Of a DNA stretch of 64,000 nt, positions 22,295 through 34,264 are shown one piece after another. The position numbers and the translations under genes were made by a program. How positions within the stretch are numbered: the first letter of the stretch is position 1; the number at the start of each line of letters is the position of its first letter. This DNA comes from Betaproteobacteria bacterium. Lineage in GTDB: Bacteria; Pseudomonadota; Gammaproteobacteria; Burkholderiales; Burkholderiaceae. The notes beneath the pieces were generated by a model. That model did no database searches, was not told the DNA's origin, and saw only the letters and a list, made by a program, of their open reading frames with translations. The stretch lies in the NCBI GenBank assembly GCA_947453825.1, contig CANGHN010000001.1, positions 85,629 to 149,628 of the forward strand. The letters run 5' to 3'.

Positions 22295-23817
22295 TGTCTG
22301 GACTCCCGATCACGACTACGGAGGCCATCGCGCTTATCCAGCGAACGCTCATTAGTGTTACCCACTGAAGCAGGCATTGCAGGCGGGTTATTTGTGGCAG
22401 GCGTTGGATTATTAACACCAGTTGCACCGCCCACTGTTACTGAACCCGTAGGAGTAGCGACGTTACCTTGATTGACAGTTGAGTTTGCTACTTGCGCACT
22501 TTCTGCGCTAACTTGGGCAATGATTTTATCGAGCGGTAGATACAAAAGGCTATTGCTCTTAGTCGTATCTACTAAGATCTTCGTAACGTTGTTGTACATC
22601 TCGCGCATGCTATCGATATACATACGATCTCGCGTTACTTGAGGCGCTTTGGAATACTCAACCAAAATTTGCTTGAAACGTGTGGCATCACCCTCAGCAG
22701 TGGCAACCACCCGTGCCTTATAGCCCTCAGCCTCCTGGATTAAACGAGCTGCAGTTCCCTTGGCGCGAGGAATGATGTCATTGGCGTAGGCTTGACCCTC
22801 GCTCTTGAGGCGCTCCTGATCTTGTCCGGCCTTCACAGCATCATCAAATGCTGCTTGAACTTGCTCAGGGGGTTGCACATTTTGCACAGTCACACTAGTG
22901 ACGTATATACCGCTCTTGTAGCTATCCAATATCTTTTGAATTGAGTTTGCTAAATCAATTCCGATTTTTTCCCGCCCTTCATAGAGCACGGTATCCATCT
23001 TGCTACGCGCAACAATTTCGCGTACAGCCGTTTCGGCCGCCTGTATTACTGAGGCATCAGGATCGCGATTATTAAACAAATAATCTGTTGAATCTTTAAG
23101 ACGGTATTGCACAGCAAAGCGCACGTCGATGATATTTTCATCTTCGGTGAGCATTGAAGAATCCTTCTGATTGGTTGCCTTAATCAATATCGGACGACCC
23201 ACTTCAACTGAGCGAACGGCAGATAAGTTCACTGTCTCGGCAGACTGAATCGGCCAAGGCATATGCCAATTAATGCCTGGCTTAGCGGTGTAATCATATT
23301 TACCGAAAGTCAGAATCACACCAGCCTGACCTTCTTGAATAATAAAAAAACCACTGCAGATCCAAATTAAAAAGGCGGCGGCGGCACCAATTAAAACGCT
23401 CGCTTTCGATCCAAATGGATTACTAAAGTTAAAGTTAAAGTTTGGCGTGCCATTGCCACCACCGTTACCGCCACGCTGTGATGGCGGAGGAATATCAGTG
23501 CTACTTGGCTTGTTAGCGGACCTACTAGGTGGGGTGCTTGTCTTACCAGGCGTTTTCTTACCGCCAAAAATACCTGCAATACGGTCGTTGAAGTCCCGCC
23601 ATAGCTCATCCAAATCCGGAGGACCATCGGGCTTATTAACGGGATTGGCTGGCTGTTTGCTTGGCTGAGTCTCTGTGGGCTTATTGGAATCCGGATCTAC
23701 TTTTGGAGCTTGATCGCTTCCCTGCCCATCTTTAGCATCCTTAGAGCCCGCAGAATTGTGGCTGTTACCCCACCCCGGATCGTTCACCGAAAAAAGGTCT
23801 AGAAATTTACGCATCAT
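22291..23817 (-). CDS. hflK: FtsH protease activity modulator HflK
   Basis: Gly/Pro/Asn-rich N-terminus, TM, SPFH domain. Confidence 0.95.
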   Translation of the reverse strand: MMRKFLDLFSVNDPGWGNSHNSAGSKDAKDGQGSDQAPKVDPDSNKPTETQPSKQPANPVNKPDGPPDLDELWRDFNDRIAGIFGGKKTPGKTSTPPSRSANKPSSTDIPPPSQRGGNGGGNGTPNFNFNFSNPFGSKASVLIGAAAAFLIWICSGFFIIQEGQAGVILTFGKYDYTAKPGINWHMPWPIQSAETVNLSAVRSVEVGRPILIKATNQKDSSMLTEDENIIDVRFAVQYRLKDSTDYLFNNRDPDASVIQAAETAVREIVARSKMDTVLYEGREKIGIDLANSIQKILDSYKSGIYVTSVTVQNVQPPEQVQAAFDDAVKAGQDQERLKSEGQAYANDIIPRAKGTAARLIQEAEGYKARVVATAEGDATRFKQILVEYSKAPQVTRDRMYIDSMREMYNNVTKILVDTTKSNSLLYLPLDKIIAQVSAESAQVANSTVNQGNVATPTGSVTVGGATGVNNPTPATNNPPAMPASVGNTNERSLDKRDGLRSRDRESRQ

Positions 23818-25048
23818 TAGAAAAATAGCTTCGGTTGGGAATCGGATTAAATTCAGAAGATTCTGGTCGTTCAGGTAATGGCTCTAAAAACTCATCCGGG
23901 GCCAATTGCTTCTTGGCACGGTTGTGCTCGACCCTTATTCTATCAGTCATTTGGGAGCATTCAGTCAGAGCTAGACGCAGTAAATCGAGCCCCATACCCG
24001 TCTGGGCGGAGAGGAAAATTTTGCTTGGAAAGCCCTGTCCATCACGCTCTAAAAGCGCCCCACGGGTAAAGGTTTGAGGCATTTGGTCAATTTTGTTCAT
24101 GACTTCTATCCGGGGGGTATCTTGGGCCCCAATTTCCTCCAAAACCGCCTCAACCTCTGCTTTTTGCTCTTTGGCTACAGGGCTACAGGCATCAATCACA
24201 TGCAAAATGAGGTCCGCGTGAATGGTTTCATCTAGGGTGGCTCTAAAAGCCTCTACTAGTTGGTGTGGCAAATCCCGAATAAATCCCACCGTATCTGAGA
24301 CAACAATCGACCCTACCCCCTCCAAATGTACTTTTCTAGAGGTGGTGTCCAGAGTGGCAAACAATTGATCTGCAGCATAAGTACCTGCTTTAGTTAGGGC
24401 ATTAAATAGGGTGGATTTACCAGCATTGGTATATCCCACCAAAGACACTGAAAAGACATCCTTGCGGTTGCGGGCTCTTCTTTGAGTTCTTTGTTGGCGC
24501 TGTAGCTTCTCGAGCTCATTTTCTAGGCGCTTCGCTTTAGTAGCCAGCATCCGGCGATCCAACTCCATCTGAGTTTCTCCAGGACCTCCGCGCACGCCAA
24601 TACCACCACGTTGACGTTCCAAGTGACTCCAAGCGCGCACCAAACGTGACATGCGATAACGCACTTGCGCTAGCTCAACCTGTGTCTTACCAATATGACT
24701 TTGGGCCCTTTGACTAAAGATATCCAAAATCAAACCCGTGCGATCCATCACATGGCGACCGAGGTGGCGCTCTAAATTACGTTGCTGGGTTGGTGAAAGT
24801 GGATGATTAAATATTGCTAACTCAGCGTCATGCTCTTCCATTACGCGCTTGAGTTCATTTACCTTACCGGAACCAATAAATAAAGCAGGATCAGTTCTGC
24901 CTTTACGGCCTATCACACTAGCTGCGGGTATAGAGCCAGCGCTGTCAGCCAAGAGGCTGAGCTCGGCCATGCTGTCTGCAAAATCTTCGCGTCCTGTATC
25001 AACACCAACTAGGACGGCGCGTGCCGCATCTACTCCGGTTTTATACAG
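23807..25048 (-). CDS. hflX: GTPase HflX (start probably CTG at 25048, upstream of the ORF-track ATG at 24970)
   Basis: GTPase domain [18 protein letters not shown]. Open frame upstream of 24970 reads [26 protein letters not shown], resembling the canonical HflX N-terminus; only CTG is available as a start. Confidence 0.85.
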   Translation of the reverse strand: MYKTGVDAARAVLVGVDTGREDFADSMAELSLLADSAGSIPAASVIGRKGRTDPALFIGSGKVNELKRVMEEHDAELAIFNHPLSPTQQRNLERHLGRHVMDRTGLILDIFSQRAQSHIGKTQVELAQVRYRMSRLVRAWSHLERQRGGIGVRGGPGETQMELDRRMLATKAKRLENELEKLQRQQRTQRRARNRKDVFSVSLVGYTNAGKSTLFNALTKAGTYAADQLFATLDTTSRKVHLEGVGSIVVSDTVGFIRDLPHQLVEAFRATLDETIHADLILHVIDACSPVAKEQKAEVEAVLEEIGAQDTPRIEVMNKIDQMPQTFTRGALLERDGQGFPSKIFLSAQTGMGLDLLRLALTECSQMTDRIRVEHNRAKKQLAPDEFLEPLPERPESSEFNPIPNRSYFSNDA

Positions 25049-25283
25049 GGCTGCCTTCTTCTATACGGAAGTCAATCGCACGAGCGGGAACGATCGTGGA
25101 AATTGCATGTTTGTAAACCATCTGTGTAACAGTATTACGCAGTAGGACAACATATTGATCAAAGGATTCAATATTGCCTTGTAACTTAATACCGTTCACA
25201 AGATAGATCGAGACAGGAATATGCTCTTTGCGCAAAGCGTTGAGGAATGGATCCTGTAGTAATTGAATTTTATTGTTATTCAT
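25041..25283 (-). CDS. hfq: RNA chaperone Hfq
   Basis: [43 protein letters not shown]. Confidence 0.98.
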   Translation of the reverse strand: MNNNKIQLLQDPFLNALRKEHIPVSIYLVNGIKLQGNIESFDQYVVLLRNTVTQMVYKHAISTIVPARAIDFRIEEGSPV

Positions 25284-25447
25284 ACTGCTCCTTATCGATC
25301 TTTTACTGATTAGCTTTTTTGGGAGTCTTGCTTTTTTAATGACATCAAATTTGAACTACAAATAACTATTGCCGAGCTTTTTATATTGGCTCAATTCAAC
25401 AAAATCAAGCCCTTAATTGAATCCGGGAAGATAAGCTTAGCGCAAAA

Positions 25448-26812
25448 TTACCGCTTTTTGCCTTTTTTACCCTTATCAGCATCTACATAAGGGTTTTTAG
25501 CTGTATTCATCTGGATGCGCAAAGGCGTACCGCGTAACTTAAAGACGTCCCTAAAACGACCTTCTAAGTATCGTTTATAGCTATCGGTCACTCCGCTTAA
25601 AGAGGTTCCATGAATCACCACAATGGGTGGGTTCATGCCCCCTTGGTGTGCATAGCGCAATTTGGGACGACCCATGCCGACACGTTTTGGTTGTTGATGC
25701 TCAATCGCCTCTTGCAAAATTCGGGTCAATCTTGGGGTTGGCAATTTAGCCATCGCTGCAGCATATGCAGAATCAACATCCTTGAAGAGCTCTTTTAGAC
25801 CGGTACCTTTCTTTGCAGAGATCGGGTGCACATTCGCAAAATCTAAGAAACGAAGCTTTTGCGCAATCTCTAGACGTGCACGCTCTTTAACGTAAGAATC
25901 GATGCCATCCCACTTATTCACAGCAACCACTAGAGCGCGCCCTGCTTCTACGATGAATCCTGCAATATGTGCATCTTGTTCCGAAATATCTTGTTGTGCA
26001 TCTAGCATTAGGATCACTACATTACAGTCCGCAATCGCTTGCAATGTTTTTACAACTGAAAATTTTTCAATCGCTTCAAATACCTTACCGCGACGACGTA
26101 AACCTGCAGTATCTACCAAGATATAGGGCTTACCGTTACGCTCAAACGGCACTTCAATTGCATCACGCGTTGTTCCGGGCATATCAAATGCAATCACCCG
26201 CTCTTCACCAATTAACTTATTGATCAGGGTAGATTTACCAACGTTTGGTCGACCCACTACTGCAATCTTCATTGGACGATTGGGATCGCTCGCTAATTCA
26301 TCCTCTTCTGGCTCTGCAATACCCAAGGAGTCCAGAGCGTCATCAATTAAGCCGCGTACACCATCGCCATGGGCAGAAGAAATTGGGAAAGGCTCACCTA
26401 AGCCAAGTTCGTGAAAGTCTGCGGTTACTACACCAGCCTGCATACCTTCGGTCTTATTGACCGCAAGAATGATTGGTCGTCCAGTCTTGCGTAAGAAATC
26501 GGCAATTACACGGTCTTGTGGAGCCATACCCAAGCGACCATCTACCAAGAAAATCACAATGTCAGATTCGGCTACTGCTTGCTTGGTCTGCTTAGCCATC
26601 TCGGCCACAATCCCGGTCTTAGCAACCGGCTCAAATCCACCGGTATCCACACAAATAAAGGCACGCTCACCAATGCGACCTTTGCCGTAGTGACGATCCC
26701 TTGTTAGCCCTGAAAAATCTGCAACTAAGGCATCACGTGAACGCGTTAAGCGATTAAAAAGCGTCGACTTTCCAACATTAGGACGGCCGACGATAGTGAT
26801 GACTGGATTCAT
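25448..26812 (-). CDS. der: Ribosome biogenesis GTPase Der (EngA)
   Basis: Two tandem GTPase domains ([24 protein letters not shown]). Confidence 0.97.
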   Translation of the reverse strand: MNPVITIVGRPNVGKSTLFNRLTRSRDALVADFSGLTRDRHYGKGRIGERAFICVDTGGFEPVAKTGIVAEMAKQTKQAVAESDIVIFLVDGRLGMAPQDRVIADFLRKTGRPIILAVNKTEGMQAGVVTADFHELGLGEPFPISSAHGDGVRGLIDDALDSLGIAEPEEDELASDPNRPMKIAVVGRPNVGKSTLINKLIGEERVIAFDMPGTTRDAIEVPFERNGKPYILVDTAGLRRRGKVFEAIEKFSVVKTLQAIADCNVVILMLDAQQDISEQDAHIAGFIVEAGRALVVAVNKWDGIDSYVKERARLEIAQKLRFLDFANVHPISAKKGTGLKELFKDVDSAYAAAMAKLPTPRLTRILQEAIEHQQPKRVGMGRPKLRYAHQGGMNPPIVVIHGTSLSGVTDSYKRYLEGRFRDVFKLRGTPLRIQMNTAKNPYVDADKGKKGKKR

Positions 26813-27966
26813 TTGGGACTGTACGCCGCTATTTTTCCACCCTGAGATTGAATCAAGATGAGGCCGCCAACCGCAATCGGGGCAGCAGAGATTGGACTGC
26901 TGTCGTGACGAATGCGCGCAAGCATCTCACCACTCGCTTGAGAAAATGCATGAACATAACCTTGAGCGTCGCCCATGAGTAGAACCTTTCCAACCGCTAA
27001 AGATTCACCAACATCGCGATACGTTAGCTGGGTGTTCTCCCAGATTTGATTACCGTCTTTAGTAGCAAATGCAGTGACATAGGATTTCTCATTTGCTGAA
27101 AAAACCATCGTCGGGCTTTGAGAGGTGCCGGTGTAACTTGAATAATCTTTAAACCACAAGAGATTACCGGTACGCGCCTGACCACAACCAATGCGCCCCT
27201 GATATGATACAGCGCACAGAATCTCGCCTTCCATGCTGGGCTTAGCAGTCACATCATTTAGACGTTCAATCTCAGAAAATCCTTTGGGAAACGACACTGG
27301 TGTTTCCCAAACCAAACCACCATTCGCAATCGCGATCATGCCAAAGCGACCGCCAGCAAATCCTGTCACGATCACTTCGTTGCCAATCGCTAACATGCCG
27401 TAGCCAACACGCAATGACAAGGCAGATTGTTGCCGCTGATAAACCCATTTACGTGTACCGGTGAGCGCATCTAATCCAATAAAGCGGTTATCTAGGGCGC
27501 GGACAATCACAACACCACCAGCTACTATTGGCTCACTTAACACTTCACTGCCAATACTGACATTCCAAAGTGGCTTACCAGCGTCGTCATAGGCGTAGAC
27601 CATACCTTTGATGCTGACTGCGACGGTTGTGCGACCGTCAGAACCTGGACCAATTGCGAGGCGCTCTGGGACTGAAGCTTCCCAGAGTTTTTTACCTGTG
27701 AGCAAATCAATTTTGACTAAATTGCCACCGTGGGAAGCAGCATATACAGCATCACCTGCAACTACCGGATGAAAATTAAACGATTCAGATGAACCAACAC
27801 TAGTTGACCAAACTGGCTGCATATCGAACTGGTTTATGACAGCAACCAAATCCGCTGGTTTGCGAACTCGCGAATTACCGGAGCATGCAATAAGAGTAAC
27901 CACCAGCGAAGCCAGCAAGACAGTGGCGGCAAAACGTCCAAACAACCGCTTCACGGTAGTCGTCAC
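26809..27966 (-). CDS. bamB: Outer membrane assembly lipoprotein BamB
   Basis: Lipobox (LIACSG) and PQQ-like beta-propeller repeats, next to der. Confidence 0.94.
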   Translation of the reverse strand: MTTTVKRLFGRFAATVLLASLVVTLIACSGNSRVRKPADLVAVINQFDMQPVWSTSVGSSESFNFHPVVAGDAVYAASHGGNLVKIDLLTGKKLWEASVPERLAIGPGSDGRTTVAVSIKGMVYAYDDAGKPLWNVSIGSEVLSEPIVAGGVVIVRALDNRFIGLDALTGTRKWVYQRQQSALSLRVGYGMLAIGNEVIVTGFAGGRFGMIAIANGGLVWETPVSFPKGFSEIERLNDVTAKPSMEGEILCAVSYQGRIGCGQARTGNLLWFKDYSSYTGTSQSPTMVFSANEKSYVTAFATKDGNQIWENTQLTYRDVGESLAVGKVLLMGDAQGYVHAFSQASGEMLARIRHDSSPISAAPIAVGGLILIQSQGGKIAAYSPK

Positions 27967-28622
27967 TGTGCGACTCCTCCGACTGCATCCAATTTCACTT
28001 TCAGAAGTCGACGCGCCTCTTCAGGAAACTCCTTGGCCTGATCTAGCTTTTTCCAAGCGTCTTGATAACTAGTCTTCGCTTGATCATTCTTCTTTTGAGC
28101 CAAATACCAATCTCCTCGGCGCTCTAACCATAGGGCCTCAAAACCAATAATCGGTTTCTCATTCAAAATCTGATCAGCTTCTGCAAAATCTTTTTCACTA
28201 CCCAGTTCAATTAACTGAGCTACTAACCGTAACTTAGCTAAAGCTAGGTAACCGTCATTGGCTGCATTCTTAGCGGCCCAACGCAAATATTCCATTGCTT
28301 TAGCGCTATCGCCGGCGTCTGATGCAATTCGCGCTGCAACCAAACTCGACATGGCTGCATAAGGAGTCCGAGCAAAATCTTTTTGTAAGTCCTCAGTAGC
28401 TCGCTGAGTTTGATCTTTATCGCCTTTAGCAATTGCACTAACCATGGTCTCATAAAGCTTAGAGGCTTCCATTGCCTGATTGTTGCGCCACCACTGATAG
28501 CCGCTATAGGCAGCATATGCAAACAAAGCTGCAGTAGCAATACCAGTAATGAGGTTGCGATACTTCTGCCAAAATGCTTTGAATTGGTCTAATTGTTCTT
28601 GTTCTTCGAGATCTAAAGGCAT
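27963..28622 (-). CDS. yfgM: YfgM-like tetratricopeptide protein (ancillary SecYEG translocon subunit)
   Basis: MPLDLEEQEQLDQFKAFWQKYRN..., TM plus TPR-like helices, between bamB and hisS. Confidence 0.9.
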   Translation of the reverse strand: MPLDLEEQEQLDQFKAFWQKYRNLITGIATAALFAYAAYSGYQWWRNNQAMEASKLYETMVSAIAKGDKDQTQRATEDLQKDFARTPYAAMSSLVAARIASDAGDSAKAMEYLRWAAKNAANDGYLALAKLRLVAQLIELGSEKDFAEADQILNEKPIIGFEALWLERRGDWYLAQKKNDQAKTSYQDAWKKLDQAKEFPEEARRLLKVKLDAVGGVAQ

Positions 28623-28660
28623 GTCAATCCAGGCTTATTAAAAGTAATGTATTGCTAATT

Positions 28661-29989
28661 CTATTCGGAGGCGCCAACTAGGGCATCAATTACCGCTTCT
28701 AGCAACTCATCCAAGGGTACGGCTTTTTGCTCGCCAGTGCCCCGCAGGTCTTTGAGTTGGGCTTCATTCTTACTGAATTCATCAGGTCCAATAATGACTG
28801 CAAAGGCAGCCCCAGTGCTGTCAGCCTTCTTCATTTGAGACTTAAAGCTCGCCGATTGGCCATCTGGTGGACAGAAAAGGATGGTGTCGATACCAGCGCT
28901 TCGTAGACGCTCAGCAATGATCATGGCAGCAGTCAAGGTCTCGCCACCCTGATGCAGTACAAAGATGTCACATTGGGCCTGGACTTCAGGAAGCGATCCA
29001 GATACCTTCATTAAATCTAGAACGCGCTCCATGCCCATGGCCCATCCACATGCAGGAGCAGCCTTGCCACCCATACGCTCGATCAAAGGATCATAGCGAC
29101 CGCCGCCAGCAATCGTGCCTTGTGCGCCCAACTCATCGGTAATCCACTCAAATACAGTGAGGTTGTAGTAATCCAAGCCGCGCACTAAGCGGGGATTAAT
29201 CTTGCAAGGAATATTGTTCGCTTTAATTAAAGCTTGCACAGCATTGAAATGCGCTAAAGACTCTGCACCTAAAAAATCCAATAACTTAGGTGCGCCCTCA
29301 ATCAGTGTCTGCATTTCTGGATTCTTAGAATCCAGAATACGCAAAGGATTGGTAAGTAAGCGGCGTTGTGAATCTTCGTCTAATTGAGGTTGATTTTTCT
29401 CAAAGTAGGTAACTAAAGCGGCTCGGTGCTCAGCACGCTCATTAGCCTGCCCTAATGAATTGATCTCTAAGCGAACGCCCTTTAAACCCAGCTCATCCCA
29501 AAGTCGTTGACCCATGAGAATAATCTCCGCATCAATGTCTGGACCAGCAAAACCTAGCGCCTCGATACCAAATTGATGGAACTGGCGATAGCGACCACGC
29601 TGTGGGCGCTCATGACGAAACATGGGGCCGGTATACCAAAGACGCTTAGGCCCTTCGTAGAGCAAATTGTTTTCAATAACGGAACGTACTAAAGCAGCAG
29701 TACCTTCAGGACGTAAGGTCAGTTGCTCGCCATTCAAGCGATCCTCAAAGGAATACATTTCTTTTTCAACAATATCGGTTACTTCACCAATGCCGCGTTG
29801 GAAAACCGCGGTCGCCTCTACAATCGGCGTCCGTAAAAATTCATAGCCATAAGCGCGAGTCAAATCGCGCAAGACATGTTCAAGATGAGCCCACTGCGCA
29901 GCATCCGCTGGCAATAAGTCATTCATACCGCGCACGCCATTGATTTTCTGAATCTTTTGTGCCTTAGCGTTGTTGTTCTGGTCAGTCAT
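28661..29989 (-). CDS. hisS: Histidyl-tRNA synthetase
   Basis: [40 protein letters not shown] motifs. Confidence 0.97.
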   Translation of the reverse strand: MTDQNNNAKAQKIQKINGVRGMNDLLPADAAQWAHLEHVLRDLTRAYGYEFLRTPIVEATAVFQRGIGEVTDIVEKEMYSFEDRLNGEQLTLRPEGTAALVRSVIENNLLYEGPKRLWYTGPMFRHERPQRGRYRQFHQFGIEALGFAGPDIDAEIILMGQRLWDELGLKGVRLEINSLGQANERAEHRAALVTYFEKNQPQLDEDSQRRLLTNPLRILDSKNPEMQTLIEGAPKLLDFLGAESLAHFNAVQALIKANNIPCKINPRLVRGLDYYNLTVFEWITDELGAQGTIAGGGRYDPLIERMGGKAAPACGWAMGMERVLDLMKVSGSLPEVQAQCDIFVLHQGGETLTAAMIIAERLRSAGIDTILFCPPDGQSASFKSQMKKADSTGAAFAVIIGPDEFSKNEAQLKDLRGTGEQKAVPLDELLEAVIDALVGASE

Positions 29990-30012
29990 TTTTATTGATC
30001 TTCTACTTAAAC

Positions 30013-31284
30013 CTATTCAAGCTTAGCTGCGTAGTTTTGCTTGACATAGTCATCGACGATGACCTGAAACTCCTGGGCAATATTTTCACCACGCAATGTC
30101 TTTACTTTAACGCCATCCACAAATACTGGAGCTGCTGGAGTTTCACCAGTGCCAGGTAAGGAAATACCAATATTGGCATGCTTACTCTCACCAGGCCCAT
30201 TCACAATACACCCCATTACAGCCACATTCATATCTTCTACCCCTGGGTGAGTTTTCTTCCAAATAGGCATCTGTTGACGTAAATAAGACTGGATATTGGC
30301 AGCCAACTCTTGGAAGGTAGTACTGGTCGTTCTACCGCAACCTGGACAAGCAATGACCATCGGTGTGAAATTTCGTAAACCCATGGTTTGTAAAATTTCT
30401 TGGGCAACAATCACCTCATTCTCGCGGGGTGCACCAGGGTCGGGCGTTAAAGAAACACGAATCGTGTCGCCAATACCTTCTTGCAACAAAATACCCATTG
30501 CTGCAGTAGAAGAAACGATTCCTTTGCTGCCCATACCAGCCTCTGTCAAGCCTAAGTGCAATGGATAATCAGAACGGCTTGCAAGATCGCGATAGACAGC
30601 TACTAAGTCTTGCACATTACTCACTTTGCAAGAAAGCAAAATTTGATTAGGGTTCATGCCCAGCTCAACCGCTTTTTCCGCTGATTGTAAAGCCGACTGA
30701 ATCAAGGCCTCAATCATCACCTCTTGTGCAGTTTTAGGATTAGGCAGGGCAGCATTGGCATCCATAATCGATGCCAAGAGATCTTGATCCAAGCTGCCCC
30801 AGTTCACACCGATGCGGATAGGCTTATCGTATTTGCAGGCTGCTTCAATCATCTGCGCAAATTGAGGGTCACGCTTAGCACCCTTACCCACATTACCTGG
30901 ATTGATACGGTACTTCGAGAGTGCTTTAGCGCACTCGGGATAATCATTTAATAAAGTATGTCCGTTGTAATGAAAGTCACCAATCAATGGGACTAAAACA
31001 TCCATCTTATCCAACTGCTCACGAATATAGGGAACGGCTGCGGCCGCTTCTGGTGTGTTGACAGTAATACGAACCATCTCTGAACCAGCACGTGCCAATT
31101 CTTTTACCTGGATCGCTGTACCCACTGCATCAGCAGTATCGGTATTCGTCATGGACTGCACACGGACAGGTGCATCTCCACCCACGGTGATGATGTTCGT
31201 CTTCCAAGCAACCGTGGCTTGACGCGTTGCTCTCTTGGGAGATGGCCCCAAAGGTAATTTAGGCAATGAAGTATTAGAGCTCAT
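30013..31284 (-). CDS. ispG: 4-hydroxy-3-methylbut-2-en-1-yl diphosphate synthase
   Basis: [30 protein letters not shown]; Fe-S Cys motif CPGCGRTT. Confidence 0.97.
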   Translation of the reverse strand: MSSNTSLPKLPLGPSPKRATRQATVAWKTNIITVGGDAPVRVQSMTNTDTADAVGTAIQVKELARAGSEMVRITVNTPEAAAAVPYIREQLDKMDVLVPLIGDFHYNGHTLLNDYPECAKALSKYRINPGNVGKGAKRDPQFAQMIEAACKYDKPIRIGVNWGSLDQDLLASIMDANAALPNPKTAQEVMIEALIQSALQSAEKAVELGMNPNQILLSCKVSNVQDLVAVYRDLASRSDYPLHLGLTEAGMGSKGIVSSTAAMGILLQEGIGDTIRVSLTPDPGAPRENEVIVAQEILQTMGLRNFTPMVIACPGCGRTTSTTFQELAANIQSYLRQQMPIWKKTHPGVEDMNVAVMGCIVNGPGESKHANIGISLPGTGETPAAPVFVDGVKVKTLRGENIAQEFQVIVDDYVKQNYAAKLE

Positions 31285-31297
31285 GAGGATCCAATCT

Positions 31298-32494
31298 TTA
31301 ATTTAACTTTTTAAGCCACTCTATTGGCTGTTCATTTGATTCGACTTCAGTCACTTCAATCTCGGCTCGGTGAACGGCACGCTCACGCACTTTGGTGCGA
31401 TCTACAACATCCCCAGCCAATTGACCACAAGCGGCAGCAATATCATCGCCACGGGTCTTGCGCACTGTAGCAACCATGCCAGCATCAAGCAAAATACTAG
31501 CAAAAGTGTTAATTCGCTGATTACTTGAACGCTTGAGGCCAGATTCTGGGAATGGATTAAATGGAATCAAGTTGATCTTGCACTTGATGTTTTTAAGTAA
31601 ACGGACTAATTCTTTTGCTTGGATATCAGAATCATTCACACCATCAAGCATGCAGTATTCGAAGGTCAGAAAGTCTCTTGGGGCGAATGGTAAATAACGC
31701 TCACAAGCATCTAGCAATTCACGTAATGGGTATTTTTGATTAAGTGGCACCAACTGATCACGCAAGGTGTCGTTTGGTGCATGCAATGAAACTGCTAAAG
31801 CAACCGGGCAATCTTGCGCCAAACGATCAATCATTGGCACCACGCCTGAAGTAGAAACAGTCACGCGACGACGCGATAATCCATAAGCGCGATCATCTAA
31901 CATTAAGCGTAATGCCGATACTACATTGTCATAGTTGAGCAAGGGCTCACCCATTCCCATCATGACGACATTAGAGATTACTCGACCGGTGTGTTCCCAG
32001 CCTGGTGTTGGGTATTTTTCAATTCTGCGAACAGCTTCTGGGTCGTTACGCAGTAAGTGCTCAGCAAACCATAGCTGGCCGATGATTTCACCAGAAGTCA
32101 GATTGCGTGAGAAGCCCTGATGCCCAGTTGAGCAAAAACGGCAATTCACGGCACACCCTGCCTGAGAAGATATGCACAAAGTGCCTCGATCATCCTCGGG
32201 AATGTAAACAGACTCGACCGCGTTGCCAGCACCCACATCCAGCAACCACTTGCGGGTTCCATCGGTAGCATGCTCATCTTTAATGATGGGAAGAGATAGT
32301 ACTTCTGCTTTATCTAGCAAACTGGCTCTGAAGCTTTTTGCTAAATCACTCATCTCGTTGATATCGGATACACCGCGTTGGTGTATCCACTGCATGAGTT
32401 GTTTAGCCCTGAAGGGCTTTTCATTCAACCCCGCGACATACGCTGCCATTTGGTCAGCGTCAAAATCTAAGAGATTTACGCGCGGGGAGGTCAA
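31298..32494 (-). CDS. rlmN: Dual-specificity RNA methyltransferase RlmN
   Basis: Radical [27 protein letters not shown]. Confidence 0.97.
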   Translation of the reverse strand: MTSPRVNLLDFDADQMAAYVAGLNEKPFRAKQLMQWIHQRGVSDINEMSDLAKSFRASLLDKAEVLSLPIIKDEHATDGTRKWLLDVGAGNAVESVYIPEDDRGTLCISSQAGCAVNCRFCSTGHQGFSRNLTSGEIIGQLWFAEHLLRNDPEAVRRIEKYPTPGWEHTGRVISNVVMMGMGEPLLNYDNVVSALRLMLDDRAYGLSRRRVTVSTSGVVPMIDRLAQDCPVALAVSLHAPNDTLRDQLVPLNQKYPLRELLDACERYLPFAPRDFLTFEYCMLDGVNDSDIQAKELVRLLKNIKCKINLIPFNPFPESGLKRSSNQRINTFASILLDAGMVATVRKTRGDDIAAACGQLAGDVVDRTKVRERAVHRAEIEVTEVESNEQPIEWLKKLN

Positions 32495-32521
32495 TACGCC
32501 TACTTATAAAAGAATAGGTTA

Positions 32522-32947
32522 TTAACGATTGAAAACATTCATGGCTGGGAAGAAGAATGCAACTTCCACAGCAGCTGTTTCAGGAGCGTCAGAACCATGA
32601 ACAGCATTTGCATCAATGCTATCTGCAAAATCAGCACGAATTGTGCCTTTTTCTGCCTTCTTCGGATCAGTCGCACCCATCAAATCACGGTTCTTGGCAA
32701 TTGCGCCTTCGCCCTGTAATACCTGGATCATGACCGGGCCAGAAATCATAAAGCTCACCAAGTCTTTAAAGAAAGGACGATCTTTGTGAACGCCATAGAA
32801 CTGCTCAGCCTCAGCTTGTGAGAGATGGGCCATTCTGGAAGCAACAATCTTCAAACCAGCGGATTCGAAACGGTCATAGATTTTACCGATGACGTTTTTA
32901 GCGACAGCATCAGGTTTGATAATAGAAAGGGTGCGTTCAATTGCCAT
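32522..32947 (-). CDS. ndk: Nucleoside diphosphate kinase (start moved to the internal Met of the ORF-track entry)
   Basis: [28 protein letters not shown]...[20 protein letters not shown]. Confidence 0.97.
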   Translation of the reverse strand: MAIERTLSIIKPDAVAKNVIGKIYDRFESAGLKIVASRMAHLSQAEAEQFYGVHKDRPFFKDLVSFMISGPVMIQVLQGEGAIAKNRDLMGATDPKKAEKGTIRADFADSIDANAVHGSDAPETAAVEVAFFFPAMNVFNR

Positions 32948-33217
32948 GCAAGACTCCAATAGTGATTTCAAAGGTTATTTGTTGAGAAGGGTCAAAATGG
33001 GCCAAATGACCCGCCCTGCTTCAACGACCCCCAAATTATACATTGCCTGACCGTATTTACCCCTATGGAAGTAGGGCTAAGCCTTTGAATTTACAGGGCA
33101 TAACCCCTTGATTTGTAGTCCTATTACTGAGGGGCTTGAAATTGGTGCATTTTGTCTATACTTAATGGCAACAGCCCTTGATGGGCTCATGAATCAACCA
33201 TAAAAGAAGGAGTCAAT

Positions 33218-33919
33218 ATGAGTGATCTGAACTCTTACGGCTTTGGCCAAACCGGCTCAATTAGCAGCGTTCAGGTACGCAACCGCGTACTACGTAATAC
33301 CTATGCTCTTTTAGCGCTATCGATGGTACCCACAGTCATTGGCGCTTGGCTTGGCGTTGCTATGGGACTCAGTCTATTTGCTAGCAGTCCATTCATAGGT
33401 TTTATCGTCTTCATGGCGGTTGCTTTTGGCTTTTTCTGGGCAATCGAAAAGAATAAAGATACTGGCGTAGGTGTTTTACTACTCCTGGGCTTCACCTTCT
33501 TTATGGGCATCATGATGTCCCGCTTAATTGGCTTTACTTTAAACAGTTATAGCAATGGCGCGACCCTAATCATGCTGTCATTTGGCGGTACAGCAGCAAT
33601 CTTTGCCACCATGGCAACCATTGCCACCGTAAGCAAGAGTGATTTTGCTGGTATGGGCAAATGGCTCATGGTTGGTGTATTGCTCTTGATCGTTGCTTCT
33701 TTGGCAAACATCTGGCTTCAGTTGCCTGCACTGATGTTGACTGTGATGGTTCTAGCTATCGCGATCTTCTCCGCCTTTATCCTAGTTGATGTACAGCGCG
33801 TCATCAATGGTGGTGAGACGAACTACATCATGGCTACTCTAGCTATTTACTTGGATGTATATAACGTATTCACCAACTTACTCGCCCTCTTGGGTATTGT
33901 TGGGGGTAATCGAGATTAA
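33218..33919 (+). CDS. Bax inhibitor-1/YccA family membrane protein
   Basis: Seven-TM-type protein, C-terminal FILVDVQRVINGGETNYIMATLAIYLDVYNVFTNLLALLG. Confidence 0.94.
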   Translation: MSDLNSYGFGQTGSISSVQVRNRVLRNTYALLALSMVPTVIGAWLGVAMGLSLFASSPFIGFIVFMAVAFGFFWAIEKNKDTGVGVLLLLGFTFFMGIMMSRLIGFTLNSYSNGATLIMLSFGGTAAIFATMATIATVSKSDFAGMGKWLMVGVLLLIVASLANIWLQLPALMLTVMVLAIAIFSAFILVDVQRVINGGETNYIMATLAIYLDVYNVFTNLLALLGIVGGNRD

Positions 33920-33962
33920 GAGTGATTGATCCACACTAGAATCTTTAGTGTGTTGTTCACTT

Positions 33963-33987
33963 AAGGCGCCTACGGGCGCCTTTTTAT
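33963..33987 (+). terminator. Intrinsic terminator after the YccA-family gene
   Basis: AAGGCGCC-tacg-GGCGCCTT followed by TTT. Confidence 0.85.
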
Positions 33988-34019
33988 TTTCTGTCTTTGC
34001 TCTTTTGCTAAACGAATGA

Positions 34020-34100
34020 TTAGTTCGCTACAAACATGCTTACCGCATAAGACAGTGCAATCAAAATCAAAAGAATTGCAAAACTATCTGAGGCTCTCAT
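34020..34100 (-). CDS. Putative 26-aa single-transmembrane small protein
   Basis: MRASDSFAILLILIALSYAVSMFVAN*, preceded by GGGAG-N6-ATG on the minus strand; below ORF-track cutoff. Confidence 0.5.
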   Translation of the reverse strand: MRASDSFAILLILIALSYAVSMFVAN

Positions 34101-34264
34101 GACACACTCCCAGTGGTTGATGAAATTGTTGGCAGCGCTAGATCCGCCGCACAATTTCAATCTACCCCTCTATGAAATGGCTCACTGAGTATATTGCACC
34201 GCATAAATGCTTTATGCACCAAATTGGCACTAGAAAAGCACCTTAAATCAATGATTTAGCCAGA

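Noticed and set aside
34224-34242. TTGGCAC-TAGAA-AAGCA as a sigma54 promoter
   Set aside because: The -12 element should be TTGC; only AAGC is present, and no activator site is clear.
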